This document shows, piece by piece, positions 17,538 through 27,444 of a stretch of 64,000 nt of DNA. Position numbers and translations under genes: made by a program. The stretch spans positions 1,116,001 through 1,180,000 of the forward strand of contig CAVXRN010000002.1 in NCBI GenBank assembly GCA_963764205.1, read 5' to 3'. The notes beneath the pieces are model-generated. The model was not told the DNA's origin. It did not search any database and saw nothing but the letters and a program-made list of their open reading frames with translations. Positions within the stretch are counted from its first letter, which is position 1. Every line of letters begins with the position of its first letter. Source of the stretch: Chersky-840 sp963764205 (GTDB lineage Bacteria > Actinomycetota > Acidimicrobiia > Acidimicrobiales > UBA8190).

Positions 17538-18647
17538 TCAGCGCAGCACCACGAGATCGTCACGGTGCACGACCTCGGGAGCCGCACCGTCGGGCAGCTC
17601 GCTCGTACGGCGCCCGGCCCACGACGTGACGAGCTGTGCGGGATGACGGGCGAGACCCTTGGCGAAGACGACGCCGTCGGGCCCGGCGATCTCCACCGCG
17701 TCGTCGGCGTCGAACCGCCCCGACACCGACACCACGCCCGCCGGCAGCAGCGACGCCTCTCGTTCCAGCAGGGCCCGGCGCGCTCCTTCGTCCACCACCA
17801 GCGTCCCGGCCGCGGCCACGGCGAACGCGATCCACAGCTTCCGGGCCGGCAGCCGCCGCCCCCGTGGCCGGAAGACCGTGCCCACGCCCGGCTCCCCCTC
17901 GACCGCACCCCGCAGCACGCCGTCGCGACCGGCGTCGGCGATGACGGTCTCGACCCCCGACCACGCCGCGATCTTCGCCGCGGCGAGCTTGGACGCCATG
18001 CCCCCGCTGCCCACGGCGCTTCCCGCCCCGCCCGCCAGGATCTCGAGCTCGTGGTCGACCTCGACCACCTCTTCGATGAGCGACGCCTCGGTCGTGGTGC
18101 GGGGATCCGCGGTCAACAGCCCGGCCGTGTCGGTGAGCAGGACGAGCAGGTCGGCCGCCACGAGGTGGGCGACCAGCGCGGCGAGCCGGTCGTTGTCCCC
18201 GAAGCGGATCTCGTCGTCGGAGGTGGCGTCGTTCTCGTTGACCACGGGGACGACGCCGAGCTCGAGCAGTCGGGACAGGGTCTGGCGGGCGTGGAGGTAC
18301 TGCTGGCGGTGGATGAAGTCGAGCGGGGCCAGCAGGACCTGGCCCACAGCCAGGCCCTGCGCCGCGAACGCCTCGTCGTACACCCGCATCAGCTTCGACT
18401 GCCCCACGGCCGACACGGCTTGGAGGGTGGCCGGGTCGGTCGGGCGGGGCCCGCCTCCCATGGCGAACCAGCCCGCCGCGATCGCACCCGAGCTCACGAC
18501 GACGACGCTGTGGCCCAGGCCGCGCAGCTCGGCCACCTGAGCGCACAAGCGCCGGACCGAGGTGGGGTCGACACCGCCGCCCGCGTTCGTGATCGACGAG
18601 GACCCGATCTTGGCGACGACGGTGCGGGCGGTGTCGCGCTCGCTCAC
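17538..18647 (-). CDS. proB: Glutamate 5-kinase with PUA domain
   Basis: Phosphorylates glutamate in the first, feedback-regulated step of proline synthesis. The 369-residue protein has an amino-acid-kinase domain (VVAKIGSSSITN, VVSSGAIAAGW, VNENDATSDDEIRFGDNDRLAA, LLTDTAGLLTADP, GGMASKLAAAKIA) and a C-terminal PUA domain (from about 275). GTG 18647 overlaps the obgE stop (GTGA). The order obgE-proB-proA is widely conserved. Confidence 0.95.
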   Translation of the reverse strand: MSERDTARTVVAKIGSSSITNAGGGVDPTSVRRLCAQVAELRGLGHSVVVVSSGAIAAGWFAMGGGPRPTDPATLQAVSAVGQSKLMRVYDEAFAAQGLAVGQVLLAPLDFIHRQQYLHARQTLSRLLELGVVPVVNENDATSDDEIRFGDNDRLAALVAHLVAADLLVLLTDTAGLLTADPRTTTEASLIEEVVEVDHELEILAGGAGSAVGSGGMASKLAAAKIAAWSGVETVIADAGRDGVLRGAVEGEPGVGTVFRPRGRRLPARKLWIAFAVAAAGTLVVDEGARRALLEREASLLPAGVVSVSGRFDADDAVEIAGPDGVVFAKGLARHPAQLVTSWAGRRTSELPDGAAPEVVHRDDLVVLR

Positions 18648-19999
18648 CGCGCCGTCCCCCGACCGCGACGGCCGCCGCGCCTGGGCTCGGGCGGGGCCGG
18701 CTCCGACACCGCCGCGTCGATCCCCGCCTCGCGCTGGTACGTGAAGCTCAGTGCACCCAGGTGCACGACGTCGCCGTCACGCACCCCGGCGCGCACCAAC
18801 GCCCGTTCCACCCCCAGTCGGCGCAGGCGACCCTGGACGTAGTCGACGGCGTCGTGGTCGTTGAGGTCCGACAACGCCACGGCCCGGAGGGCCGGGCGCC
18901 CGAGGACCACGAAGGACCCGTCGTCGGCCCGCGCCACCTCGATCTCCTCGGACAGGGGCCGGTGGATCACGACGGACCGGTCGGGCACCGCCTGCGCGGC
19001 TCGGGCCTCGACCACCAGCGCGGCGAGGCGCCCGAGGAGATCGGGGATCCCCGCACCGGTGACGGCCGAGATGGTGAGGTCGGGGTCGGCATCGCAGGGC
19101 CCGGGCCCGATGTCGGACTTCGATCCCACCACCAGCCGGGGTCGGTCGAGCAGCTCGGGGCGGTAGCGGCCCAGCTCGGCCAGGAGGATCCGCTCCTGCT
19201 CCGAGGCCGAGAGGCCATCGGCGGGGGCCAGGTCGAGCAGGACCACCAGGGCCCGGGCGCGTTCGACGTGGCGCAGGAAGCGGTGACCGAGGCCGCGTCC
19301 CTCCGCCGCCCCCTCCACCAGGCCCGGGACGTCGGCCACCACGAATTCGACCTCGTCACCGGGCCGACCGACTCGCACCACGCCGAGATGGGGCTCGAGC
19401 GTGGTGAACGGATAGTCGGCCACCTTGGGACGCGCGGCGGAGATGCGTGAGATCAGCGTGCTCTTGCCGGAGTTCGGCAACCCCACCAACGCCACGTCGG
19501 CCAGCAGCTTGAGCTCGAGGTCCAGCCAATGCTCCTCGCCCGTCTCCCCCTGCTCGGCGAAGCCCGGCGCCCGGCGTCGGTTCGTGAGGAAGCGGGCGTT
19601 GCCCCGTCCACCCCGACCGCCCGCGGCCGCGAGCCAACGGTCGCCGGATTCGGCCAGGTCGGCGAGGACCGAACCGTCGGGGCCGCGCACCGTCGTCCCG
19701 ACGGGCACGGGCACCTCGAGGGCCTGGCCGCGCGAGCCGTGGCGCTTCTTGCCCTGCCCGTGCTTGCCGTCGGTCGCTCGACGATGGGGATGGTCACGGA
19801 ACCCGAGCAGCGACGCCTGGTTGGTCGACGCCACGAGCCACACGTCGCCGCCGTCGCCACCATCGCCGCCGTCGGGCCCACCGCGGGACACATGGGCCTC
19901 TCGCCGGAACGAGACCGAGCCCGCACCTCCGTTGCCCGCCTTCACATGAACCTGGGCCTCGTCGGCGAACCCGGACACGGCTCCGATCCTACGAGGCAC
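18644..19999 (-). CDS. obgE: GTPase Obg/CgtA
   Basis: An essential ribosome-associated GTPase. The Obg fold is glycine-rich (KAGNGGAGSVSFRREAHVSRGGPDGG), the G domain has VGLPNSGKSTLI (G1), PFTTLEPHLG (switch I), VADVPGLVEGA (G3) and VGSKSDI (G4), and the C-terminal OCT domain covers about 345-425. The first residues MPRRIGAVSG are uncertain; the GTG at VSGFADEAQVHVKAG would give a start nearer the family norm. It follows rplU-rpmA, as in most bacteria. Confidence 0.94.
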   Translation of the reverse strand: MPRRIGAVSGFADEAQVHVKAGNGGAGSVSFRREAHVSRGGPDGGDGGDGGDVWLVASTNQASLLGFRDHPHRRATDGKHGQGKKRHGSRGQALEVPVPVGTTVRGPDGSVLADLAESGDRWLAAAGGRGGRGNARFLTNRRRAPGFAEQGETGEEHWLDLELKLLADVALVGLPNSGKSTLISRISAARPKVADYPFTTLEPHLGVVRVGRPGDEVEFVVADVPGLVEGAAEGRGLGHRFLRHVERARALVVLLDLAPADGLSASEQERILLAELGRYRPELLDRPRLVVGSKSDIGPGPCDADPDLTISAVTGAGIPDLLGRLAALVVEARAAQAVPDRSVVIHRPLSEEIEVARADDGSFVVLGRPALRAVALSDLNDHDAVDYVQGRLRRLGVERALVRAGVRDGDVVHLGALSFTYQREAGIDAAVSEPAPPEPRRGGRRGRGTAR

Positions 20000-20041
20000 G
20001 GTCGCTCCCTCCGCATCGACGGAGGCGAGCGCCGACCCGGC

Positions 20042-20296
20042 TCAGGGCTCGGCGCGGACGCTCACCTGACGGCGACCCTTGCGGGTGCCGAAGCTCACCA
20101 CGCCCTCCGCCGTCGCGAACAACGTGTCGTCGCCACCGCGCCCGACGTTCTCGCCCGGATGGAACTTGGTGCCGCGCTGGCGCAGGATGATCGCCCCGGC
20201 GGAGACGACCGTGCCGTCGTACACCTTCACGCCCAGGCGCTTGGACTTCGAATCACGGCCGTTGCGGGTGGAACCCCCGCCTTTGGTCTTCGACAC
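20042..20296 (-). CDS. rpmA: 50S ribosomal protein L27
   Basis: Large-subunit protein L27, near the peptidyl-transferase centre. The 84-residue sequence begins MSKTKGGGSTRNGRDSKSKRLGVKVYDG and has IILRQRGTKFHPGENVGRGGDDTLFA, both diagnostic. It has no Firmicutes-type N-terminal extension needing cleavage. It lies 25 bases after rplU and 42 bases before obgE. Confidence 0.97.
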   Translation of the reverse strand: MSKTKGGGSTRNGRDSKSKRLGVKVYDGTVVSAGAIILRQRGTKFHPGENVGRGGDDTLFATAEGVVSFGTRKGRRQVSVRAEP

Positions 20297-20321
20297 GACA
20301 ATCTCCTCCTGTGCGTCGGAC

Positions 20322-20642
20322 TCAGCGGCCCGCGGGGACCGTGATCGACACGATCTCGACCGTGGCGTACTGCTGGCGGTGGCCCCAGCGGCGCCGACGG
20401 CGCGCCTTGGCCTGGTAGGTGAAGCCCCGGATCTTGGGGCCCAGCTCGTGACCCACGACCCGGGCCGCCACCACGGTGCCGGCGAGCTCGGCCGGGGTGG
20501 CCAGGACCCGGTCGTCGTCCACCACGAGTACCGGCGCCAGCTCGACGTCGCTCCCCTCGGGCACCCCGAGGAGCTCGACCCGCAGCTGCTGGCCCTCGGC
20601 CACGCGCTCCTGCTTGCCTCCGCTCTGGATCACTGCATACAT
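20322..20642 (-). CDS. rplU: 50S ribosomal protein L21
   Basis: Large-subunit protein L21, 106 residues, starting MYAVIQSGGKQERVAEGQ and carrying the C-terminal signature KIRGFTYQAKARRRRRWGHRQ. It lies 12 bases after the ribonuclease gene and 25 bases before rpmA, the common actinobacterial order rne-rplU-rpmA-obgE. Confidence 0.97.
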   Translation of the reverse strand: MYAVIQSGGKQERVAEGQQLRVELLGVPEGSDVELAPVLVVDDDRVLATPAELAGTVVAARVVGHELGPKIRGFTYQAKARRRRRWGHRQQYATVEIVSITVPAGR

Positions 20643-20654
20643 AGCCCGACGATC

Positions 20655-22491
20655 CTACAGCAGGGAGTCGTCGAGGACGATCCCGCGCCCCCCGCACACG
20701 GTGCAGGTCACCGAGAGCGACTCCACCAGGCCTTCTGAGACCCGCTTCCGGGTCATCTCGACCAGGCCCAGCTCCGAGATGTCGAACACCTGGGTCCGGG
20801 TCTTGTCCCGGGCCAGGGCCGACCGCAGCGCGGCGGACACCCGGTCACGGTTGTCACGGATCTCCATGTCGATGAAGTCGATGACGATGATCCCCCCGAT
20901 GTCGCGCAGCCGGAGCTGTCGGGCGATCTCCTCCGCCGCTTCGAGGTTGTTGCGGTAGACCGTCTCCTCGAGGTTCGACTTGCCCACGTTCTTGCCGGTG
21001 TTGACGTCGATGACCGTCAGCGCCTCGGTGCGCTCGATGATGATCGACCCTCCCGACGGCAACCACACCTTGCGGTCGAGCGCCTTGTGCAACTGCTCGT
21101 GCACGTGAAAGCGCTCGAAGATGGGCAGGTTCTCGACGACGGGGTCGTAGTACTCGACGCGGTCGACGAGCTCGGGGTTCACCTGACCGATGTAGTCGCG
21201 CACCTGGGCATAGAGCTCCTCGTCGTCGATGACGACGTTGCGGTACTCGCGGTTGAACTCCTCGCGGCACGATGCGCACGGCGAGGTCGGGCTCCCGGTA
21301 CAGCAGCCCGGGCGCGTTGGAACGATCGGCCTCTGCTTCGATCGCCGCCCACAACGCCACGAGCCGCTCGACGTCGTGACGGAGCTCGTCCTGGCTCGCT
21401 CCTTCGGCCGCGGTCCGGACGATCAACCCGTGACCGGCAGGCCGGACCTCGTCGACGATCCGACGGAGCCGCTTGCGCTCGTTGTCATCGAGGCGCTTGG
21501 AGATGCCGAACGCGGTGGAGTTGGGCACCATGACCACGAACCGCCCCGGCAGCGACACCTCCTGGGTCAGACGGGCCCCTTTGGCGCCGATCGGGTTCTT
21601 GGTCACCTGGCACAAGATCACCTGCCCGGGTCGCAGCATCTCCTCGATACGCGCCGAGGCGCTCTTGGCCGTCTCGACGTCCTCGACGTCGTAGCGGACG
21701 TCGCCCCGGTACAGCACGGCGTTCTTGGGGGTGCCGATGTCGATGAACGCGGCCTCCATGCCCGGCAGCACGTTCTGGACCCGGCCCCGGTAGATGTTGC
21801 CGTCGATCTGGGTGGCGTCATCTGACACCCGGGACACGTAGTGCTCGACCAGTGTCCTCCCCTCGAGCACCGCGATCTGCGTGGCGTGGGGGCGGACGTG
21901 GACGCACATGAGGTACCGGCCCACCGGGCGCCCGCGACGCTCCCGGCCGCTGCGCCGGCGCGACCGGCCGCCGGAGGTCTTGGTCTCGGTCGTCTCGGGC
22001 CCGGCCCCGTCGTCTTCGTCCGCCCGGGCGGGCGGGGACGTGGCGCCGACCGTCGCGGCGGGCACCGCCTTCACCACCTTGGGGGCGACGGGCGTGACCG
22101 GCACGGGTGCGACCGGGGCCACCGGCTGACGCGCCGGCCGGGAGTCGCCGATGCGGGGGCGCTCGGCCACCCGTTTCCGGTCGCCGACCTTGGGCACCGC
22201 AGCCGGTTCGGGCGCGCCGTCGCTCGCGCCGGGTTCGTCGCGGCCCGCTTCCAGCTCGGGCTCCGGGCCGGGTTCCGACGGCGTGGTGGGGCGCTTGCGA
22301 CGGCGGCGGGGGCTCGACGACGGCGCAGACCCGCCCGCCGCTCGCTCACCGTCAGGTTGGCCCTCGGTCTCCTCTCGCAGGGAGGACGTCACGTCCTCGA
22401 CGGCGGGTGCCGCGACGGAGTCGGTGGGTGCGGGGGCAGACGGCGAGCCCGTGGGCTCGGGCGTCGGCTGCCCGGCGCTCGTATCGGACAT
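20655..22491 (-). CDS. rne: Ribonuclease E/G family (one-base frameshift in the middle)
   Basis: A single-strand endoribonuclease of the RNase E/G family for rRNA and mRNA processing. An N-terminal low-complexity region (about 1-190; Pro/Ala/Arg-rich, PRRRRKRP) precedes the S1 domain (YVSRVSDDATQIDGNIYRGRVQNVLPGMEAAFIDIG), the catalytic DNase-I-like region with ALTVIDVNTGKNVG and IIVIDFIDME, and the Zn-link CTVCGG near the end. The frame breaks near 21271: EPDLAVRIV then, one frame over, REEFNREYRNVVIDDEELYAQVRDYIGQ. One extra C in GTGCCGCGAG explains it. Probably an assembly error in an otherwise intact gene of about 611 residues. Confidence 0.88.
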
Positions 22492-22515
22492 GGGAACGAT
22501 CCCTTCTCGTACTGC

Positions 22516-23214
22516 TCACGAGGCGCGCTCCCACATGACGGTGGACCCCGCGGGGTCCCCCTTGAGAGGCTCCCAGCGGGAGCCGTCGCGCTCGATCCAT
22601 TGACAGGTTCTACGGGCAAGCCCGAGCTCGACGCCCAAGGCGTGGGCGAGCTCGGAAGGTCGAACTCCGCGTGGCCGGGTGCCCAACTCGGCCAGGAGCA
22701 AGGCGCCGTCCACGTCGGGGCCGGCACACGACAACGCCAGCACCGAAGGACGCAGGTCGTCGACGACGTCACGACCCTTGCGCTCGCGTCGGATGGGCAG
22801 GGTGGCGGCGCCGAGCGTCCGATCGATCGCCGTCTCGAGGTCCTCGGGGCTGACACCGGGCACGTGGATCTCCCACAGGCACGACGACACGTCTTCTTGG
22901 AGTGAGTTGGTGCCCGGCTCCACGATGCCCGCCGCCACCACGTCGACGCCGTCGGGCAGCATGGGACCGACCTCGGCCGCCAGTGCGTCGGGGCTCACGG
23001 GCTCTTGCAGCGCGATGTCGAGATACTCGGCCACCGACTCACATCCGGTCGGGAGGGCGAGCCCGAAGCTCAGCTGGGGCCGTGGCGTGAACCCCGCGGT
23101 GTAGGCGACGGGAATGCGCTCGCGTCGCAGCGCCCGCTCCCACATCCGGGCCACGTCGCGGTGACTGGTCCACCGCACCCGGCCGACCTTGGTGAAGCGG
23201 GCGCGGATCTTCAT
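22516..23214 (-). CDS. Radical-SAM-associated protein (DUF2344/TIGR03936 type)
   Basis: A 232-residue protein starting MKIRARFTKVGRVRWTSHRDVARMWERALRR, typical of the domain that follows or is fused to TIGR03960-type radical SAM proteins (pattern FTKxGxxRxxSHLD, then GFTPRPQLSFGLALPTGCESVAEYLDI). Its ATG overlaps the stop of the radical SAM gene (ATGA), so the two are translated together and presumably act together. Function unknown; proximity to rne-rplU-rpmA suggests RNA or ribosome modification, but this is inference. Confidence 0.85.
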   Translation of the reverse strand: MKIRARFTKVGRVRWTSHRDVARMWERALRRERIPVAYTAGFTPRPQLSFGLALPTGCESVAEYLDIALQEPVSPDALAAEVGPMLPDGVDVVAAGIVEPGTNSLQEDVSSCLWEIHVPGVSPEDLETAIDRTLGAATLPIRRERKGRDVVDDLRPSVLALSCAGPDVDGALLLAELGTRPRGVRPSELAHALGVELGLARRTCQWIERDGSRWEPLKGDPAGSTVMWERAS

Positions 23215-25187
23215 CGCGCCGCCTCCACCGCCGGTCGCGGCGCCCCCGGCGCGCCCGCGGTCTCGAGGAAGCGCACCGGCACCGTCCCCCCCGACGCGAG
23301 GTCCTGTCCGGTGCCCTGGCTCCCACCCGCCGGCGGGAGGGCCGACGCCACCATGTGCTCGACGCCGAGCCCGGTGCACGCGCCGCAGTCGTAGCACGGG
23401 GTCCAGCGGCAGTCCTCGAGGCCGTGTTCGGCCAGGGCTTCTTGGAAGTCCTGCCACAGGAAGTCACGGTGCAGACCGGCCGAGACGTGGTCCCAGGCCA
23501 GGACCTCGTGTTCGTCGCGGTGACGGTACACGCCGTCGTCGAAGTCGAGGCCGGCCGCGTCGAGCCCGGCGCGCCACTTGCCCAGGTCGAAGTGCTCGGA
23601 CCACTCCTGGAAGGTGCCCCCGTGGCGCCACACGTGTTCGATGACCGCCCCCATGCGCCGGTCGCCCCGGCTCACGAGCCCTTCCACCGCGGTGGCCTCG
23701 GGATCGTGCCACCGCAGCGTCACGCCGCGCGTGGCGCGGGCCGCGTCCTTCAAGAGCCCGACCTTGCGCCGCAGCTCCTCCATGGTGTTCTGGCCGAACC
23801 ACTGGAACGGCGTGTGCGCCTTGGGGACGAATCCGCCCACCGAGGTGGTGACCGTGACGTTGGGGTGGTAGCGACGACCGATCTCGGCACAGGCGCCGGC
23901 GAGGCGGACGATGCCGAGCACGTCCTCGTCGGTCTCGGTCGGCAGGCCGATGAGGAAGTAGAGCTTCACGCGTCTCCAGCCCTGGGAGAACGCGGCGTCG
24001 ACCGCGGCGTAGAGATCCTCTTCGCGGATGAGCTTGTTGATCACCTGCCGCATCCGCCACGTCCCGCCCTCGGGCGCGAACGTGAGCCCGGTGCGCCGCA
24101 CCTTCTGGATCTCTGCCGCCAGGCCCACGGTGAAGGCGTCCACCCGGAGGCTCGGGAGGCTCACCGACACCTGACCCGAGCATTCGGGGTCGTTGATGAC
24201 CGACGACACCACGTCACCGATGCCCGAGAAGTCGGCACTCGACAGTGACGTGAGTGTGACCTCGTCGTAGCCCGTTCGGTCGAGGCCGTCCCGGACCATC
24301 TGCTCCACCTGGGCGGCGGGCCGCTCACGCACGGGGCGGGTGATCATCCCGGCCTGGCAGAAGCGACAGCCTCGCGTGCACCCTCGGAACACCTCGACGT
24401 TGAGGCGGTCGTGGACGACCTCGATGAGCGGCACCAACTGCTGCTTGGGGTAGGGCCACTCCCCCAGGTCCGCGATCGTCCGCTTCTCGACCCGGGGGGG
24501 CACACCGCTGCGCCGGGGCGTGACGCCGGCGAGGCGTCCCGCCTCGTAGTGGGCCTCGTAGCAGGAGGGGACGTACACCCCGGGCACCGACGCCAGGGCC
24601 AGGAGGAGGTCGTCGCGGTCGTCTGCGCCCGAGGCGCGCCACGCCCCGATCACGTCGGTCACGTCCCCGACGGCTTCCTCGCCGTCGCCGAGGACGAACG
24701 CGTCGACGAATTCGGCCAGGGGCTCGGGGTTGAAGGCGCAGTGCCCGCCTGCCACGACCAGCGGATGCGAGGCGTCGCGCGCCGCCCCCCGCACCGGCAC
24801 CCCGGCGAGGTCGACCATGTTCAGCACGTTCGTGTAGGTGAGCTCGGCCGAGAGGTTGAACGCCAGGACGTCGAACTCCCCCGCCGGAAGGCTGCCCTCG
24901 AGGGAGAACAGCGGGACCGACGCGGCTCGCATGGCCGCTTCCATGTCCGTCCACGGCGCGTAGGCACGCTCGGCCACGGCGTCGTCGCGCTCGTTCAGTA
25001 TCTCGTACAGGATCTGCAGCCCCTGGTTGGGCAGCCCGATCTCGTAGGTGTCGGGGTACAACAGCAACCAGGCCACCCGCCCGGGCCCGTGCACGGGGCG
25101 GGCTGCCCCGAGCTCACCCCCGATGTACCGGGCCGGCTTCGTCACCTGGGCCAGGAGAGGCTCGATCCGTGGCCACAGAGAAGTCAT
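23211..25187 (-). CDS. B12-binding radical SAM protein (TIGR03960 type)
   Basis: A 658-residue radical SAM enzyme. The N-terminal 200 residues form a cobalamin-binding-type domain (VAWLLLYPDTYEIGLPNQGLQILYEILN, LAFNLSAELTYTNVLNMVDLAGVPVR, VAGGHCAFNPEPLAEFVD). The iron-sulfur motif is C270-x3-C274-x2-C277 (RGCTRGCRFCQAGMI), followed by YDEVTLTSLSSADFSGI and TFAPEGGTWRMRQVINK. A Cys-rich C-terminus (CRWTPCYDCGACTGLG) probably binds another cluster or metal. ATG 25187 is chosen because in-frame sequence upstream is low-complexity. It lies 13 bases after mrdA. Substrate unknown. Confidence 0.88.
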   Translation of the reverse strand: MTSLWPRIEPLLAQVTKPARYIGGELGAARPVHGPGRVAWLLLYPDTYEIGLPNQGLQILYEILNERDDAVAERAYAPWTDMEAAMRAASVPLFSLEGSLPAGEFDVLAFNLSAELTYTNVLNMVDLAGVPVRGAARDASHPLVVAGGHCAFNPEPLAEFVDAFVLGDGEEAVGDVTDVIGAWRASGADDRDDLLLALASVPGVYVPSCYEAHYEAGRLAGVTPRRSGVPPRVEKRTIADLGEWPYPKQQLVPLIEVVHDRLNVEVFRGCTRGCRFCQAGMITRPVRERPAAQVEQMVRDGLDRTGYDEVTLTSLSSADFSGIGDVVSSVINDPECSGQVSVSLPSLRVDAFTVGLAAEIQKVRRTGLTFAPEGGTWRMRQVINKLIREEDLYAAVDAAFSQGWRRVKLYFLIGLPTETDEDVLGIVRLAGACAEIGRRYHPNVTVTTSVGGFVPKAHTPFQWFGQNTMEELRRKVGLLKDAARATRGVTLRWHDPEATAVEGLVSRGDRRMGAVIEHVWRHGGTFQEWSEHFDLGKWRAGLDAAGLDFDDGVYRHRDEHEVLAWDHVSAGLHRDFLWQDFQEALAEHGLEDCRWTPCYDCGACTGLGVEHMVASALPPAGGSQGTGQDLASGGTVPVRFLETAGAPGAPRPAVEAAR

Positions 25188-25200
25188 GTGCCCGTCGAGT

Positions 25201-27444
25201 CTAGAGCGGTGCCCGCGCGGGGCGGCGCCGAGTGACGGCGAGGGCCCTGGCCGTGGTGGGGGCGGTCGTCGTGGGGCTCGGGACCGTGGTGGTGGTCGGC
25301 GGCGGCAGCACGGCCGCCGGGGTCGTCGCCCCGGCCAGGTGGGTCGGGCCTTCGGGATGCGCCACCAGGTAGTCGAATCCCTGCCGGACGACAGGGGCGG
25401 CGGCCTGGGAGCCCAACCCTCCGCCTTGGACCACCACGGCGATGAGGTACTGGGGGCTCGGCAACGGGCCCCAGCCCACGAACCACGAGTTGGGTTGCTG
25501 CTCGTTGGTGGTGGCCGTCCCGGTCTTGCCCGCCAGCGGGAACGTGGACAGCGGGAAGCCGGCGAAGGCGCCGAAGGCGGTGCCCTTGGGGTTCTGCACC
25601 ACACCCTCGAAACCCTGGAGCATGGCCTGGTAGTCGGCGGGCGTGAAGCTGACGTGGCCGGCGACCTGGGGGGCGATGGTGCGGACCACCTTGCCCTGCG
25701 CGTCCACCATCCCCGCCGCCACTTGCGGGACGTAGCGGGTCCCGCCGTTGGCGAACGTGGCGTACGCCACGGCCTGCTCGAGCGGGGTGATCACCGTGCC
25801 GCCCTGGCCGAAGGCGAGCTCGAGGTTGTTGCCGGTGAACCACGAGCTGTTGGGATAGGCCTTGGGATCCTGGGCGTGCTCGCGCTTGACCACGTCGGGT
25901 GAGTCCACCCGGGCGAAGTGGGTCTCGTCGGGGAGGTCGATCCCCGTGACGTCCCCGTAGCCGAGCTGATGGGCGGCGTCCTGGATGGGCGTCTCGCCGT
26001 AGCGGCCGTTGGCCTTCCAGTCGTTCCAGAACTCGACGCCGAGGTTGTAGAAGAAGATGTCGCTCGACACGGTGAGGGCCTGGGACACGTTGACGCGACC
26101 GCCCACCTCACCCTCGTTGTCGTGATACGTCGCACAGCCCACGCCACCCACCGCGCACCCCGGGACCGTGTAGGACCCCGTGTCGTTGTAGGTGGAGCTG
26201 GGCGAGATCAGACCGGTCTGGAGCGCGGCGGTCGCCGTGGCCAGCTTGAAGGTCGACCCCGGGGTGTAGAGGCCTTGGATGGCGTTGTTGTTCTGCGCTC
26301 CCGTCGCCTGGATCTGTTGGTAGTGCGCACTCGAGATCCCGTTCGTCCACCACGTCGGGTCGTAGGTGGGCGACGACACGAGGGCCAGCACCGCGCCGGT
26401 CTGGGGGTCGAGGGCGACGGCCGCACCTTCGGTCGCCTTGCCCTTGAGCGAGGCGATCTGGGCGTCGAGGGCCTGCTGCAACGTCTGTTCGAGCCCGGCG
26501 TCGATGTTGGTGACGAGGTCGTCCCCCGCGGTGGGTGGGGTCTCTCCCAGGCTCCCCACCACCTGTCCGTGCGCGTTCACCTCGACCTTGTCGACGCCTG
26601 GTTGCCCCCGGAGGTAGGACTCGTACTGGTTCTCGAGCCCGCTCTGCCCGTAGAGGTCGCCGAGTTGGTACCCCGTCGACTTGTGCGCGGCGAGCTCGGT
26701 GCTCGAGACCTGGCCCACGTAGCCGAGCATCTGCACGCCGGTCTGTCCGAGCGGATACGTCCGGTTGGTGTCGGCCACGGTGGAGACGCCGGGGAACATC
26801 GAGGCGTGCTCGCCGATGTACAGGACGTCGGGCAGCGGCGCGTTCTCGAGGATGGGGACGGGCTTGTACAAGCTGTACTGGACGTTGGCGAGGTCGGCCT
26901 CGATCTGGGCGGACGGGATGCCGAGCAGCGCGGCCAACTGGCCGACGACCGCCGGGTGCTCCTGGGCCGCCACCCGCGACAGCGTGATGTCCTGGGTCAC
27001 CTGGTCGCCCACGACGATGTTGTCGTTGCGGTCGGTGATGAGCCCGCGCGGCGCGGGCACCTCGACGTCGCGCACCTGGTTCGCCGTCACCGTCTTGGAG
27101 TACGCCGAGGTGTCGAGGACCTGGAGGTACCACAGGCGGATGAACATGAGCGAGAACAGCGCCGCCACGACGACCCCGAGCACCCGTAGGCGGATGACGG
27201 TGCGCGGCGCGGAGGGCTCGCTCGGGGGCATGACGCGGTCGACGACGGAACGACGAGGTCGCATACGGGGGCCGGTGGGCTCTTGGGTGCGCGACGGGCG
27301 GGGCGCTTTGGGCTTGGGATAGAAGTGGCTGCCCCGCAAGGGGTGGCGCAGCCGCCCGCCCGACGCACGCGGCGGACGGGGAGGGCGCCGAGGGGTGTCC
27401 GCGTTGCGCAGCGCCAGGGCGAACCGTCGGCGTCGGAACTTCAC
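25201..27444 (-). CDS. mrdA: Penicillin-binding protein 2 (transpeptidase)
   Basis: A class B penicillin-binding protein that cross-links peptidoglycan during elongation. After a basic, Pro/Arg-rich cytoplasmic start there is a TM helix (VLGVVVAALFSLMFIRLWYL), a dimerisation region (EVPAPRGLITDRNDNIVV), and a transpeptidase domain with nucleophile S397 and K400 (TPGSTFKLA), the SxN-equivalent SSDIF region, and K640-T-G-T (AGKTGTATTNEQ). A Pro/Thr-rich tail of about 45 residues (PPPTTTTVPSPTTT) ends the protein. ATG 27444 overlaps the mreD stop (ATGA). rodA, the usual next gene, is absent here. Confidence 0.93.
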   Translation of the reverse strand: MKFRRRRFALALRNADTPRRPPRPPRASGGRLRHPLRGSHFYPKPKAPRPSRTQEPTGPRMRPRRSVVDRVMPPSEPSAPRTVIRLRVLGVVVAALFSLMFIRLWYLQVLDTSAYSKTVTANQVRDVEVPAPRGLITDRNDNIVVGDQVTQDITLSRVAAQEHPAVVGQLAALLGIPSAQIEADLANVQYSLYKPVPILENAPLPDVLYIGEHASMFPGVSTVADTNRTYPLGQTGVQMLGYVGQVSSTELAAHKSTGYQLGDLYGQSGLENQYESYLRGQPGVDKVEVNAHGQVVGSLGETPPTAGDDLVTNIDAGLEQTLQQALDAQIASLKGKATEGAAVALDPQTGAVLALVSSPTYDPTWWTNGISSAHYQQIQATGAQNNNAIQGLYTPGSTFKLATATAALQTGLISPSSTYNDTGSYTVPGCAVGGVGCATYHDNEGEVGGRVNVSQALTVSSDIFFYNLGVEFWNDWKANGRYGETPIQDAAHQLGYGDVTGIDLPDETHFARVDSPDVVKREHAQDPKAYPNSSWFTGNNLELAFGQGGTVITPLEQAVAYATFANGGTRYVPQVAAGMVDAQGKVVRTIAPQVAGHVSFTPADYQAMLQGFEGVVQNPKGTAFGAFAGFPLSTFPLAGKTGTATTNEQQPNSWFVGWGPLPSPQYLIAVVVQGGGLGSQAAAPVVRQGFDYLVAHPEGPTHLAGATTPAAVLPPPTTTTVPSPTTTAPTTARALAVTRRRPARAPL